Of a stretch of 6,650 nucleotides of DNA, positions 1-6,650 are shown one piece after another. How positions within the stretch are numbered: the first letter of the stretch is position 1; the number at the start of each line of letters is the position of its first letter. This DNA comes from Streptosporangiaceae bacterium (GTDB lineage: Bacteria > Actinomycetota > Actinomycetes > Streptosporangiales > Streptosporangiaceae), in assembly GCA_030045295.1 (NCBI GenBank), contig JASIGD010000017.1:1-6650 (forward strand). Reading direction: 5' to 3'. The notes beneath the pieces were generated by a model. The model worked only from the letters and a program-made list of their open reading frames with translations. It was not told where the DNA came from and made no database searches. The position numbers were made by a program, and so were the translations under genes.

Positions 1-2028
1 AGCGAGATCCGCGCGCTCTACGAGGCCGAGCCCGACGTCAAGCAGATCATCGACAAGGCGCGCGGGATCGAGGGGCTGATCCGGCAGCCGGGAGTGCACG
101 CGGCCGGCGTGATCATGTCCGCCGAGCCGCTGACCGACCACATCCCGGTCTGGACCCGGCACGCCGACGGCGCGGTCATCACGCAGTTCGACTACCCGAC
201 CTGCGAGGACCTCGGGTTGCTGAAGATGGACTTCCTCGGCCTGCGCAACCTGACCATCATGGCCGACGCGATCGCGGCGATCCAACAGAACCAGGGCACC
301 TCGATCGACCTGCTGAGCCTGCCCCTTGACGACAAGCCCACCTACGAGCTGCTCGCACGCGGCGACACGCTGGGAGTGTTCCAGCTTGACGGCGGCGCGA
401 TGCGTTCGCTGCTGCGGCTGATGAGGCCGGACAACTTCGAGGACATCTCCGCGGTGAACGCCCTGTACCGGCCGGGCCCGATGGGCGTGAACTCGCACAT
501 CAACTACGCGCTGCGCAAGAACGGGCGCCAGGAGATCACCCCGATCCACCCGGAGTTGGAGCAACCGCTCCGCGAGGTGCTAGAGCCCACCTACGGCCTG
601 ATCGTCTACCAGGAGCAGGTGCAGAAGGCGGCGCAGATCCTGGCCGGGTACTCGCTCAGCCAGGCGGACCTGCTCCGCCGGGCGATGGGCAAGAAGAAGA
701 AGGAGATCCTGGACAAGGAATTCGTCCCTTTCCGCCAGGGCTGCCGGGACCACGGCTACTCCGACCGGGCGATCCAGGCGATCTGGGACGTGCTGGTGCC
801 GTTCTCCGGGTACGCCTTCAACAAGTCGCACACCGCTCCGTACGCCCTCATCGCCTACTGGACTGCCTACCTCAAGGCGAATTACCCGGCCGAGTACATG
901 GCCGCGTTGCTCACCTCGGTAGCCGACGACAAGGACAAGTCGGCGCTGTACCTGAACGAGTGCCGCCGGATGGGCATCAAGGTGCTGCCGCCTGATGTCA
1001 ACGAGTCGGTGGCCACCTTCGCCGCGGTCGGCAGTGACATCAGGTTCGGCCTGGCGGCGATCCGCAACGTGGGCGCGAACGTGGTGGAAGCCATCCTCTC
1101 GGCGCGCAAGTCGAAGGGCGAGTTCAGCAGCTTCCCCGATTTCCTGCGCAAGGTGCCGTTGCTGGTGTGCAACAAGCGGGTGATCGAGTCGCTGGTCAAG
1201 GCGGGCGCGTTCGACTCGTTCGGGAACGCGCGCAAGGGCCTGGTGCTGGTGCACGAGCAGGCCGTCGACGCGGTGATCGACATCAAGCGCAACGAGGCGA
1301 TCGGGCAGGACTCGCTGTTCGGCGGCGACGCCGAGGCGGAGGCGGTCTTCGACGTCCCTGTGCCGGCCGGGGAGTGGGACAAGGCCACGCTGCTGAACTT
1401 CGAGCGCGAAATGCTCGGGCTGTACGTCTCTGACCATCCGCTCCTCGGCGTCGAGCACATCATCGCCAAGGAGGGTGACTGCTCACTCGCCGACTTGATG
1501 GCGGACGACGCCGAACGGCCCCGGGCCGACCGGTCCGAGGCCCAGGTCGTCAAGGTGGGCGGCATCTTGTCCGGGGTGCAGCGAAAGGTGACCAAGCAGG
1601 GTAACCAGTGGGCGGCGGCCACCCTGGAAGACCTGGGCGGGGCCATCGAGGTGCTGTTCTTCCCGCAGACCTACCAGCTGTACGCCACCTCGATCACCGA
1701 AGACGCGGTGGTGGTCGTGAAAGGCAAGGTGGATCGCCGGGACGACGTGCCCAAGCTGATCGCCATGGACCTGACCATCCCGGACCTTTCGGTGGCTGAC
1801 TCGGGCCCTTTCGTGGTGTCCATGCCGGTGGCCAGGTGCGTGCCGCCGGTGGTGGAGCGGCTCAGGGAGGTGCTGTGCACGCACCCGGGTCCGACCGAGG
1901 TGCACCTGCGGCTACGCGGCCACGAGCGCACGACAGTGGTCCGTCTTGACGACAAGCTGCGAGTAGCTGCCTCGCCCGCCCTGATCGGCGACCTCAAGCA
2001 GCTACTCGGCCCAGCCTGTGTCGGCTAG
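1..2028 (+). CDS. dnaE: DNA polymerase III subunit alpha, C-terminal part (5' end cut by window edge)
   Basis: Catalytic subunit of the replicative polymerase, acting at the fork with the beta clamp and clamp loader. The frame is open from base 1, so the ATG at 94 is internal and not the start. The 675 visible residues compare with about 1,180 for actinobacterial DnaE1, so the PHP domain and the first two catalytic aspartates lie off the window. Visible (fragment numbering): [11 protein letters not shown] with the probable third catalytic Asp at 77, FQLDGGAM at 127, YRPGPM at 156-161, YQEQV at 203, GKKKK at 230-234 and FNKSH at 273-277. Helix-hairpin-helix region about 350-410. QDSLF at 436-440 fits the internal beta-clamp-binding motif. 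[10 protein letters not shown] follows. OB fold about 516-560 and a C-terminal tail ending [11 protein letters not shown]. No frameshift seen. DnaE1 fits better than the mutagenic DnaE2 because of the clamp motif and the long C-terminus, but this is inference. Confidence 0.97.
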   Translation, partial: SEIRALYEAEPDVKQIIDKARGIEGLIRQPGVHAAGVIMSAEPLTDHIPVWTRHADGAVITQFDYPTCEDLGLLKMDFLGLRNLTIMADAIAAIQQNQGTSIDLLSLPLDDKPTYELLARGDTLGVFQLDGGAMRSLLRLMRPDNFEDISAVNALYRPGPMGVNSHINYALRKNGRQEITPIHPELEQPLREVLEPTYGLIVYQEQVQKAAQILAGYSLSQADLLRRAMGKKKKEILDKEFVPFRQGCRDHGYSDRAIQAIWDVLVPFSGYAFNKSHTAPYALIAYWTAYLKANYPAEYMAALLTSVADDKDKSALYLNECRRMGIKVLPPDVNESVATFAAVGSDIRFGLAAIRNVGANVVEAILSARKSKGEFSSFPDFLRKVPLLVCNKRVIESLVKAGAFDSFGNARKGLVLVHEQAVDAVIDIKRNEAIGQDSLFGGDAEAEAVFDVPVPAGEWDKATLLNFEREMLGLYVSDHPLLGVEHIIAKEGDCSLADLMADDAERPRADRSEAQVVKVGGILSGVQRKVTKQGNQWAAATLEDLGGAIEVLFFPQTYQLYATSITEDAVVVVKGKVDRRDDVPKLIAMDLTIPDLSVADSGPFVVSMPVARCVPPVVERLREVLCTHPGPTEVHLRLRGHERTTVVRLDDKLRVAASPALIGDLKQLLGPACVG

Positions 2029-2045
2029 CTGCCCGTGGTGGTGGG

Positions 2046-2051
2046 TACGAT
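2046..2051 (+). promoter_or_regulatory. Possible -10 element upstream of the membrane protein gene
   Basis: TACGAT fits the actinobacterial TANNNT -10 pattern in the 46-base gap after dnaE, and would start transcription near 2058. No convincing -35 is visible. The bases also form part of a short palindrome (ACGATCGT, 2047-2054). It could equally be chance, with the gene co-transcribed from dnaE, since no terminator separates them. Confidence 0.22.
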
Positions 2052-2074
2052 CGTGCGGGAGCGATCCGGCGGAC

Positions 2075-2620
2075 ATGGAGGGTCTGACGAAGGGGCTGAC
2101 TGCTTTTTTCGCGGCGCTGGCGGGCAGCGCGGTGCTGGGCATCGCGGCCGGCCTCATCTGGGCCGCGGTCGCGCCACGGGCGGTGCTGCAGGAGATCGCC
2201 CACGGGGAGGCCGAGCTCGTGAACGCGGAAAGCAGCGCGTTCATCGCCGCCGACGGCTGGTTCTGCCTGATCGTCGCGGTCGGCGGATTGATCACCGGCG
2301 TACTCGGCTACCGTCTGCTGGTCCGCCGGGCCGGCTGGCCGGCCACCGCCGGCCTCGTACTCGGCGCGGTGGCGGCCGCCTTGCTCGCGATGTGGGTGGG
2401 CGAGAATATCGGGCTGGGAACCTACAACCACCTGCTCGCGTCCAGCCCGAACGGGACTTTCTTCAACGTGTCCCTGGCGCTGGGCGCCAAGAGCTCGCTC
2501 GCGTTCTGGCCGCTGCTCACCTCGGCGGTCATCCTGCTCGCCGAGACGGGCACCCGCCGGTCGGACCAATCGGCGGGCCGGCGGGTCCAGCGGGACCTCG
2601 GGCCTGACGGACCCCTGTAA
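2075..2620 (+). CDS. Small four-helix integral membrane protein, DUF2567-like, function unknown
   Basis: A 181-residue protein with four likely membrane segments at about 8-33, 62-83, 90-109 and 142-156. A polar stretch (about 35-61) links helices 1 and 2 and a Gly/Asn/Ser-rich one (110-141) links 3 and 4. The tail from 160 is Arg/Asp/Gln-rich and probably cytoplasmic. The helix 1 ending IWAAVAP, followed by ESSAFIAADGWF at 52-63 and helix 2, recalls the actinobacterial DUF2567 family; this assignment is from memory and tentative. ATG 2075 is preferred because the protein then begins just before helix 1, with GGGAG at 2057-2061 as a distant ribosome site. A GTG at 2018 overlapping the dnaE stop would add 19 residues rich in Trp, Ser and Cys (MSASCPWWW...) with no sign of being coding. 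It sits 46 bases after dnaE and 35 before hisD, and no catalytic motif is visible. Confidence 0.75.
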   Translation: MEGLTKGLTAFFAALAGSAVLGIAAGLIWAAVAPRAVLQEIAHGEAELVNAESSAFIAADGWFCLIVAVGGLITGVLGYRLLVRRAGWPATAGLVLGAVAAALLAMWVGENIGLGTYNHLLASSPNGTFFNVSLALGAKSSLAFWPLLTSAVILLAETGTRRSDQSAGRRVQRDLGPDGPL

Positions 2621-2643
2621 CCCGGTGACGGCGGAGTTCTCCA

Positions 2644-2649
2644 TAAACT
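2644..2649 (+). promoter_or_regulatory. Predicted -10 element of the his operon promoter (leaderless start at hisD)
   Basis: TAAACT matches the actinobacterial TANNNT -10 consensus and lies in the most AT-rich patch of a GC-rich gap. It ends exactly 6 bases before the hisD GTG, so the expected start site is the G of that codon (2656). No Shine-Dalgarno stands at a useful distance: the nearest GGAG (2633-2636) is 19 bases upstream and inside the promoter. A clear -35 is lacking; GTGACG at 2625-2630 is too close (13-base spacer). GGAG-TT-CTCC (2633-2642) is a short inverted repeat in the spacer that could be an operator or chance. No T-box or leader peptide fits in the 35-base gap. Confidence 0.6.
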
Positions 2650-2655
2650 AGGCGG

Positions 2656-3978
2656 GTGCTTTCCCGTATCGACCTGCGCGGCCGCGAACCCGGCCGCCTC
2701 AGCCGGACGGCGCTGGCCGGCGTCTTGCCCCGGGCCGCCACCGACGTTGAGGCCGCCGTTACGCAGATCCGCCCGGTCTGCGACGACGTCAGGCGCCGCG
2801 GCGCCGCGGCCGTGCGCGAGTACACGGCGCGTTTCGACGGCGTGGACCTGGCCACGACGCTGGTCCCGCAGGCCGCGCTGGACCAGGCCCTCGCCCGGCT
2901 CGACCCCGAGGTCAAGCAGGCCCTGACCGAAGCGGCCCGCCGCGCCGCTCTGGTGCACGGCGCGCAGGTCCCGGCCGAGGCCATCACGCAGGTCACCGAC
3001 GGGCTCACCGTCACCGGCCGTTTCGTCCCCGTCGGCCGGGCCGGGGTGTACGTGCCGGGCGGCCTGGTCGCCTATCCGTCGTCGGTGGTCATGAACGTCG
3101 TTCCCGCCCAGGTGGCCGGGGTCGGCTCGATCGCGGTGGCGTCGCCGCCGCGGGCGGACCATGACGGCCTGCCGCACCCGTCCGTGCTCGCCGCCTGCGC
3201 GCTGCTCGGAGTCCGCGAGGTGCACGCGGTGGGCGGGGCGCAGGCGCTCGCGATGTTCGCCTACGGCACGGCCGATTGCGCGCCGGCCGACGTCATCACC
3301 GGCCCGGGCAACGTCTACGTCGCCGCCGCCAAGCGCCTGCTGCACGGCGTCGTCGGCACCGACGGCGAGAACGGCCCGACCGAGGTGGCGATCATCGCCG
3401 ACGACACCGCGGACCCCGCCCAGGTGGCCGCCGACCTGATCGCGCAGGCCGAGCACGACGAGCTGGCCGCGTGCCTGCTGATCACGACCGACGAGGGCCT
3501 CGCCGGTCAGGTCGGCACCGAGCTTGACCGCCAGGTGCCGGCGACCAGGCACCGTGAGCGGGTGGAGAAGGCGCTCGCGGGCCAGTCCGCGTGCGTGCTC
3601 GTCGACACCGACGACGCGGCACTGGCCGTGAGCGACGCGTGGGCGCCCGAGCACCTGGAGGTCCAGGCCCGGGAGGCGGCCAAGCTGGCGGCGCGGGTCA
3701 CCAACGCGGGCGCGGTCTTCGTCGGCCCGTTCTCGCCCGTGTCGCTCGGGGACTACCTGGCCGGCTCGAACCACGTGCTGCCGACCGGGGGGACCGCGCG
3801 GCACACCGGCGGGCTATCCGTGCTCGCGTTCGGCCGGCTGGTCAACGTCGTCGAGTGCGACTCAGCAGCCCTGGCCGCGGCGGCGCCGCTGATCGACGCG
3901 CTCGGCGGTGCCGAAGACCTGGCCGCGCACGTCGCGGCCGTCCGCGTTCGGGTACCCCTGGACGGCGGGCACCGATGA
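2656..3978 (+). CDS. hisD: Histidinol dehydrogenase
   Basis: Zinc- and NAD-dependent enzyme that oxidises L-histidinol through the aldehyde to L-histidine, the last two steps of the pathway, in the cytoplasm. The 440 residues are the usual full length. The zinc ligands known from E. coli HisD are all found in order: Gln264 and His267 (in IAQAEHDEL), Asp366 (in [11 protein letters not shown]) and His425 (in DLAAHVAAV). The catalytic Glu-His pair is at 332-333 in WAPEHLEV. Spacings between these residues equal those I recall for E. coli. Other family signatures are GVYVPGG (130-136) and [13 protein letters not shown] (214-226). GTG 2656 is chosen because it gives the typical N-terminus MLSRIDLRG and sits at the predicted transcription start. 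First gene of the his operon; its TGA overlaps the hisC ATG as ATGA. Confidence 0.98.
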   Translation: MLSRIDLRGREPGRLSRTALAGVLPRAATDVEAAVTQIRPVCDDVRRRGAAAVREYTARFDGVDLATTLVPQAALDQALARLDPEVKQALTEAARRAALVHGAQVPAEAITQVTDGLTVTGRFVPVGRAGVYVPGGLVAYPSSVVMNVVPAQVAGVGSIAVASPPRADHDGLPHPSVLAACALLGVREVHAVGGAQALAMFAYGTADCAPADVITGPGNVYVAAAKRLLHGVVGTDGENGPTEVAIIADDTADPAQVAADLIAQAEHDELAACLLITTDEGLAGQVGTELDRQVPATRHRERVEKALAGQSACVLVDTDDAALAVSDAWAPEHLEVQAREAAKLAARVTNAGAVFVGPFSPVSLGDYLAGSNHVLPTGGTARHTGGLSVLAFGRLVNVVECDSAALAAAAPLIDALGGAEDLAAHVAAVRVRVPLDGGHR

Positions 3979-5054
3979 TGGCCGGTGCACCGCTGCCCGT
4001 TCGGGAGGACCTCAAAGACCTGCATCCGTACGGCGCGCCGCAGATCGACGTGCCGGTGCGGCTGAACACCAACGAGAATCCGTACCCGCCCAGCCCCCGG
4101 CTGCAACGGGCGGTCGCGGCGGCGGTGGCCGAGGTGGCCGCGACCCTGAACCGCTACCCGGACCGGGATGCGGTCGAGCTGCGCAAGGACCTGGCCGACT
4201 ACCTGGGTCACGGCCTGACCGCCCGCCACGTGTGGGCGGCCAACGGGTCGAACGAGGTCATCCAGCAGCTGCTGCAGGCCTTCGGCGGCCCTGGACGGCG
4301 GGCGCTCGGCTTCGAGCCCGGCTACTCCATGCACTCGCTGATCGCCAAGGTGACCTGTACGGGCTGGCTGACGGCGGACCGCGACGAGGATTTCCGGCTC
4401 GACCCGGAACGGGCGGTGCGCGCCATCGAAGGCGCGCGGCCGAGCGTGGTCTTCTTGACCTCGCCGAACAACCCGACCGGCACGGCCGCCCCGATCGAGC
4501 TGATCGAGGCGGTCTGCGAGGCGGCGCCGGGCCTGGTGGTGGTGGACGAGGCGTACGCGGAATTCGCCCGCTCGGGCACACCCAGCGCGCTCAGCCTCAT
4601 GCCGCGCCACCCGCATCTCGTGCTCACCCGCACCATGTCCAAGGCGTTCGCCATGGCGGGCGCCAGGGTCGGCTACCTCGCCGCGGCCCCGGAGGTCATC
4701 GAGAAGCTGCTACTCGTTCGGCTGCCGTACCACCTGTCCGCCGTCACCCAGGCGGTGGCGAGGGCCGCACTCGCGCTGGCCGCCGAGCCCCTGGCTACCG
4801 TCGAAGTTCTTCGTACCGAACGGGACGGGCTCGTCGCCTGGCTTAGACAGCGCGGGCTGACCGTGGCGGACTCGGACGCGAACTTCGTGCTGTTCGGCAA
4901 GTTTCCCGCGCGCCACGAGGTCTGGCAGGAACTGCTCGACCGCGGCGTGCTCGTCCGTGCGGTCGGCCCACCGCGGTGGCTGCGGGTCACGGTGGGGACA
5001 CCAGCGGATATGGCGGCGTTCCGCTCGGCGCTCGATGAGGTGCTGCGGTCATGA
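3975..5054 (+). CDS. hisC: Histidinol-phosphate aminotransferase
   Basis: PLP-dependent class I/II (fold type I) aminotransferase converting imidazole acetol phosphate and glutamate to histidinol phosphate. 359 residues, normal for HisC. The N-terminal [11 protein letters not shown] (31-41) and LNRYPD (58-63) are HisC hallmarks. PLP-site features are GSNEVIQ (91-97), SPNNPTG (163-169), DEAYAEF (191-197), the Schiff-base Lys223 in [12 protein letters not shown], the phosphate-contact Arg231 in ARVGYL, and a C-terminal Arg337 in LRVTVG. Two adjacent in-frame ATGs (3975, 3978) are both possible starts; 3975 forms ATGA with the hisD stop. An upstream reading-frame extension back to 3591 lies inside hisD, is Arg/Gly-rich, and is not part of the protein. 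No strong Shine-Dalgarno precedes it, only GGCGGG at 3964-3969, which fits translational coupling to hisD. In mycobacteria-like genomes HisC can also accept aromatic substrates; that cannot be read here. Confidence 0.97.
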   Translation: MMAGAPLPVREDLKDLHPYGAPQIDVPVRLNTNENPYPPSPRLQRAVAAAVAEVAATLNRYPDRDAVELRKDLADYLGHGLTARHVWAANGSNEVIQQLLQAFGGPGRRALGFEPGYSMHSLIAKVTCTGWLTADRDEDFRLDPERAVRAIEGARPSVVFLTSPNNPTGTAAPIELIEAVCEAAPGLVVVDEAYAEFARSGTPSALSLMPRHPHLVLTRTMSKAFAMAGARVGYLAAAPEVIEKLLLVRLPYHLSAVTQAVARAALALAAEPLATVEVLRTERDGLVAWLRQRGLTVADSDANFVLFGKFPARHEVWQELLDRGVLVRAVGPPRWLRVTVGTPADMAAFRSALDEVLRS

Positions 5055-5641
5055 CCCGAGCGGCGCGGGTAGAGCGGGTCACCCGCGAGACCCGGATCCT
5101 CGTCGAGTTGGACCTGGACGGCAGCGGAGCGGCCGAGGTCGGCACCGGGGTTCCCTTCTTCGACCATATGCTCGCCCAGCTGGCCAGGCACGGCTGTCTC
5201 GACCTGACCGTACGGGCCAAGGGCGACACCGAGGTCGACGCCCACCACACGGTGGAGGACACGGCCATCGCGCTCGGGCAGGCGCTCAGGGAAGCGCTGG
5301 GTGACAAGTCGGGCATCTCCCGGTTCGGCGACGCGCTCGTCCCGCTCGACGAGACGCTGGTGCAGGCCGCGGTGGACCTGTCCGGGCGGCCTTACGTGGT
5401 GCACCACGAGCCGGCCGGGATGGCCCCGCTGATCGGCAGCTACGACACCACGCTGACCCGGCACGTATTCGAGTCGCTGGCGTCCTCAGCCGGGATCTGC
5501 CTGCACGTCCGGGTCATCGAGGGCCGCAACCCGCACCACATCGTGGAAGCCCAGTTCAAGGCGGTGGCGCGAGCGCTGCGCGCGGCGGCGGCGCCGGACC
5601 CGAGGGTCGGCGGCATCCCGAGCACCAAGGGCGTGCTCTAG
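5051..5641 (+). CDS. hisB: Imidazoleglycerol-phosphate dehydratase, monofunctional
   Basis: Manganese-dependent enzyme that removes water from imidazole glycerol phosphate to give imidazole acetol phosphate; the family assembles as a 24-mer. 196 residues, the size of the single-function form, with no fused phosphatase domain as in E. coli. The metal and substrate motifs are complete: FFDHM (36-40), His47, DAHHTVED (63-70), TRHVFES (136-142), [11 protein letters not shown] (160-170), and the usual C-terminal IPSTKGVL. Its ATG overlaps the hisC stop as ATGA, with a GAGG ribosome site at 5037-5040, 10 bases upstream. Its TAG touches the ATG of hisH with no bases between. The histidinol-phosphate phosphatase must be encoded elsewhere. 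Confidence 0.98.
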   Translation: MTRAARVERVTRETRILVELDLDGSGAAEVGTGVPFFDHMLAQLARHGCLDLTVRAKGDTEVDAHHTVEDTAIALGQALREALGDKSGISRFGDALVPLDETLVQAAVDLSGRPYVVHHEPAGMAPLIGSYDTTLTRHVFESLASSAGICLHVRVIEGRNPHHIVEAQFKAVARALRAAAAPDPRVGGIPSTKGVL

Positions 5642-6322
5642 ATGCCGCGCGTGGTCGTGCTCGACTACGGGTCGGGGAACCTGCGCTCGGCGCAGCGCGC
5701 GCTGGCCCGGGCGGGCGCGGACGTGGACGTGACCGCCGACGCCGACGCCGGGCTCGAGTGCGACGGGCTGGTCGTGCCCGGCGTGGGCGCGTTCGCGGCC
5801 TGCATGGCCGGGCTGCGGGCGGTCGGCGGGGACAAGCTGATCGCGCGGCGGGTCGAGCTCGGCCGCCCGGTCCTGGGCATCTGCGTGGGCATGCAGGTCC
5901 TGTTCTCCGCTAGCGCGGAAGCGCCGGGGGGGTCCGGGGGGGCGGTCCCCCCGGGAAAAGACGGCCGGGCCGAAGGCTGCGGGGCCTGGCCGGGCACGGT
6001 GGAGCGGCTGGAGGCCGGCGTGCTGCCGCACATGGGCTGGAACACCGTGTCGGCCGCGCCGGGCTCGCGGCTGTTCGCCGGGATCGCGCCAGGGACGCGG
6101 TTCTACTTCGTGCACTCGTACGCGCTGCGGTCGCAGCCCGCCGCGCAGCTCGCCGCCGCGGGTGCCCTCATCTCCTGGGCCGAGCACGGCGAGCGGTTCG
6201 CCGCCGCCGTCGAGCAGGTCGGACAGGTCGAGCCTGGGGTGCTGTCCGCGACCCAGTTTCACCCGGAGAAGTCCGGCGACGCGGGCGCCGCGCTGCTAGC
6301 CAACTGGCTCGGCACGCTGTGA
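5642..6322 (+). CDS. hisH: Imidazole glycerol phosphate synthase, glutaminase subunit, with an in-frame repeat insert
   Basis: Class I (triad) glutamine amidotransferase that hydrolyses glutamine and channels ammonia to HisF. The triad is Cys81 ([10 protein letters not shown]), His207 and Glu209 (QFHPEKSGD). Also present: DYGSGNLRS (8-16), VPGVGAF (45-51), PHMGWN (129-134) and YFVHSYA (155-161). 226 residues, longer than the roughly 200-210 usual in the family. The excess lies at about 94-110, between LFSASAE and EGCGAWPG, where homologues I recall have a short loop. This Gly/Pro-rich stretch is encoded by the GC palindrome at 5924-5954 and appears to be an in-frame insertion of about 12 residues, after the nucleophile elbow and outside every motif, so activity should survive. 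The ATG abuts the hisB stop; AAGGG at 5627-5631 is a good ribosome site. Its end overlaps the priA start as GTGA. Confidence 0.96.
   Translation: MPRVVVLDYGSGNLRSAQRALARAGADVDVTADADAGLECDGLVVPGVGAFAACMAGLRAVGGDKLIARRVELGRPVLGICVGMQVLFSASAEAPGGSGGAVPPGKDGRAEGCGAWPGTVERLEAGVLPHMGWNTVSAAPGSRLFAGIAPGTRFYFVHSYALRSQPAAQLAAAGALISWAEHGERFAAAVEQVGQVEPGVLSATQFHPEKSGDAGAALLANWLGTL
5924..5954 (+). repeat. GC-rich palindromic repeat inside hisH (possible small dispersed element)
   Basis: Two tandem copies of the 5' arm CCGGGGGG (5924-5931 and 5934-5941) are followed by one complementary arm CCCCCCGG (5947-5954). Either copy can pair with the 3' arm in 8 perfect base pairs. The nearer pairing leaves a 5-base loop (GCGGT, 5942-5946). 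The G runs are 7 bases each (5926-5932, 5936-5942) and the C run is 6. It is followed by GAAAAG (5955-5960), unusually A-rich for this gene. Similar G-run/C-run hairpins are, as I recall, scattered through some actinomycete genomes. Here it is read in frame as a Pro/Gly-rich loop. Its size and copy number cannot be judged from one window. Confidence 0.7.
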
Positions 6323-6650
6323 CCGGGCTGACGTTGCTCCCCGCGGTCGACGTCACCGACGGGCACGCGGTCCAGCTCGTCCAGGGCGTGGCGGGCAGCG
6401 GCGGCAGGTACGGCGACCCGGTGCAGGCCGCGCTGGGCTGGCAGCGAGCCGGGGCCTCGTGGATCCACCTGGTCGACCTGGACGCGGCCTTCGGCCGCGG
6501 ATCGAACGCGGACCTGCTCGCCGAGGTCGTCCGGAAGCTGGACATCGCCGTCGAGATGTCCGGCGGCATCAGGGACGACGACTCGCTGACCCGCGCGCTC
6601 GGCACCGGCTGCGCCCGGGTCAACATCGGCACGGCGGCGCTGGAGAACCC
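6319..6650 (+). CDS. priA: Phosphoribosyl isomerase A, N-terminal part (3' end cut by window edge)
   Basis: A (beta/alpha)8-barrel isomerase. HisA activity converts ProFAR to PRFAR; actinobacterial PriA usually also isomerises phosphoribosyl anthranilate (TrpF step), serving genomes that lack a separate trpF. 110 codons are visible of about 240-250. Signatures: LLPAVDV with the general-base Asp11, LVQGVAGS (20-27), [23 protein letters not shown] broken over 38-60, SGGIRDD (81-87) and [14 protein letters not shown] (97-110). The [15 protein letters not shown] stretch and GWQ are of the PriA rather than enterobacterial HisA type. Residue 19 is Gln where mycobacterial PriA has Arg. The GTG start overlaps the hisH TGA as GTGA and has no recognisable Shine-Dalgarno, so coupled reinitiation is likely. 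The second catalytic Asp (about 175) and the loop residues that decide dual activity lie off the window. Confidence 0.95.
   Translation, partial: MTGLTLLPAVDVTDGHAVQLVQGVAGSGGRYGDPVQAALGWQRAGASWIHLVDLDAAFGRGSNADLLAEVVRKLDIAVEMSGGIRDDDSLTRALGTGCARVNIGTAALEN

Noticed and set aside
580..1646. Overlapping minus-strand open frames opposite dnaE
   Set aside because: The translations are low-complexity, rich in Arg, Val, Ser and His, with no motif. They are shadows of the strongly conserved dnaE frame.
2018..2074. GTG at 2018 as start of the membrane protein, overlapping the dnaE stop
   Set aside because: It adds 19 residues that do not resemble a coding N-terminus; ATG 2075 places the first helix at the usual distance. 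Not fully excluded.
2029..2074. Transcription terminator after dnaE
   Set aside because: No GC stem followed by a T run is present; only a short ACGATCGT palindrome.
2422..3804. Long open frame on the minus strand (460 codons) opposite hisD and the membrane protein gene
   Set aside because: It mirrors hisD codons. At this GC content stop codons are scarce on the opposite strand, its Arg/Gly/Val/His-rich translation has no family features, and hisD has all catalytic residues.
3591..3974. Upstream extension of the hisC frame to a start inside hisD
   Set aside because: The extension is Arg/Gly-rich, lies within hisD coding sequence, and typical HisC begins near 3975.
4418..4437. Inverted repeat GCGCGCC-6-GGCGCGC inside hisC
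   Set aside because: A 7-bp stem is formed by ordinary Ala/Arg/Gly codons (ARAIEGAR) in a conserved-length protein; expected by chance in such GC-rich DNA.
1..6650. CRISPR array, tRNA, rRNA, insertion sequence or prophage features
   Set aside because: No spaced direct repeats, cloverleaf, transposase or integrase motifs, or attachment-site duplications were seen; the window is continuous housekeeping coding sequence.

Overview
The window comes from a very GC-rich actinomycete chromosome. The third codon positions are almost always G or C, GTG is used as a start codon, and the histidine gene order hisD-hisC-hisB-hisH-priA, ending in an actinobacterial-type PriA, is characteristic of that phylum. 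Because dnaE lies directly upstream, a Streptomyces- or Streptosporangiales-like genome is plausible, but the genus cannot be fixed from the sequence alone. All real genes are on the + strand and the region is densely coding, with no untranslated gap longer than 46 bases.

Layout: (1) bases 1-2028 hold the C-terminal 675 residues of the replicative DNA polymerase III alpha subunit (DnaE1 type), cut by the left edge. (2) After 46 bases comes a small four-helix membrane protein (2075-2620) that resembles the actinobacterial DUF2567 family and has no known function. (3) A 35-base gap carries an almost ideal -10 element (TAAACT) placed so that transcription should begin on the GTG start of hisD, which would give a leaderless message. 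(4) From 2656 to the right edge runs a tightly packed histidine operon: hisD, hisC, hisB, hisH and the first 110 codons of priA. Junctions are ATGA, ATGA, TAG|ATG and GTGA, so each downstream gene is probably translationally coupled to the one before.

How the genes work together: HisH supplies ammonia by glutamine hydrolysis to HisF (outside the window), which forms imidazole glycerol phosphate. HisB dehydrates this to imidazole acetol phosphate, HisC transaminates it to histidinol phosphate, and HisD oxidises histidinol to histidine. PriA carries out the earlier ProFAR isomerisation and, in actinobacteria, usually also the TrpF step of tryptophan synthesis. The histidinol-phosphate phosphatase, HisF and the first pathway enzymes are not in the window.

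Most of this is ordinary housekeeping sequence and I found no new multi-gene system. The points that stand out are a GC-rich palindromic repeat that appears to have inserted in frame into hisH, a leaderless promoter at hisD, a Gln at PriA position 19 where the family usually has Arg, and an uncharacterised membrane protein between dnaE and the his operon.
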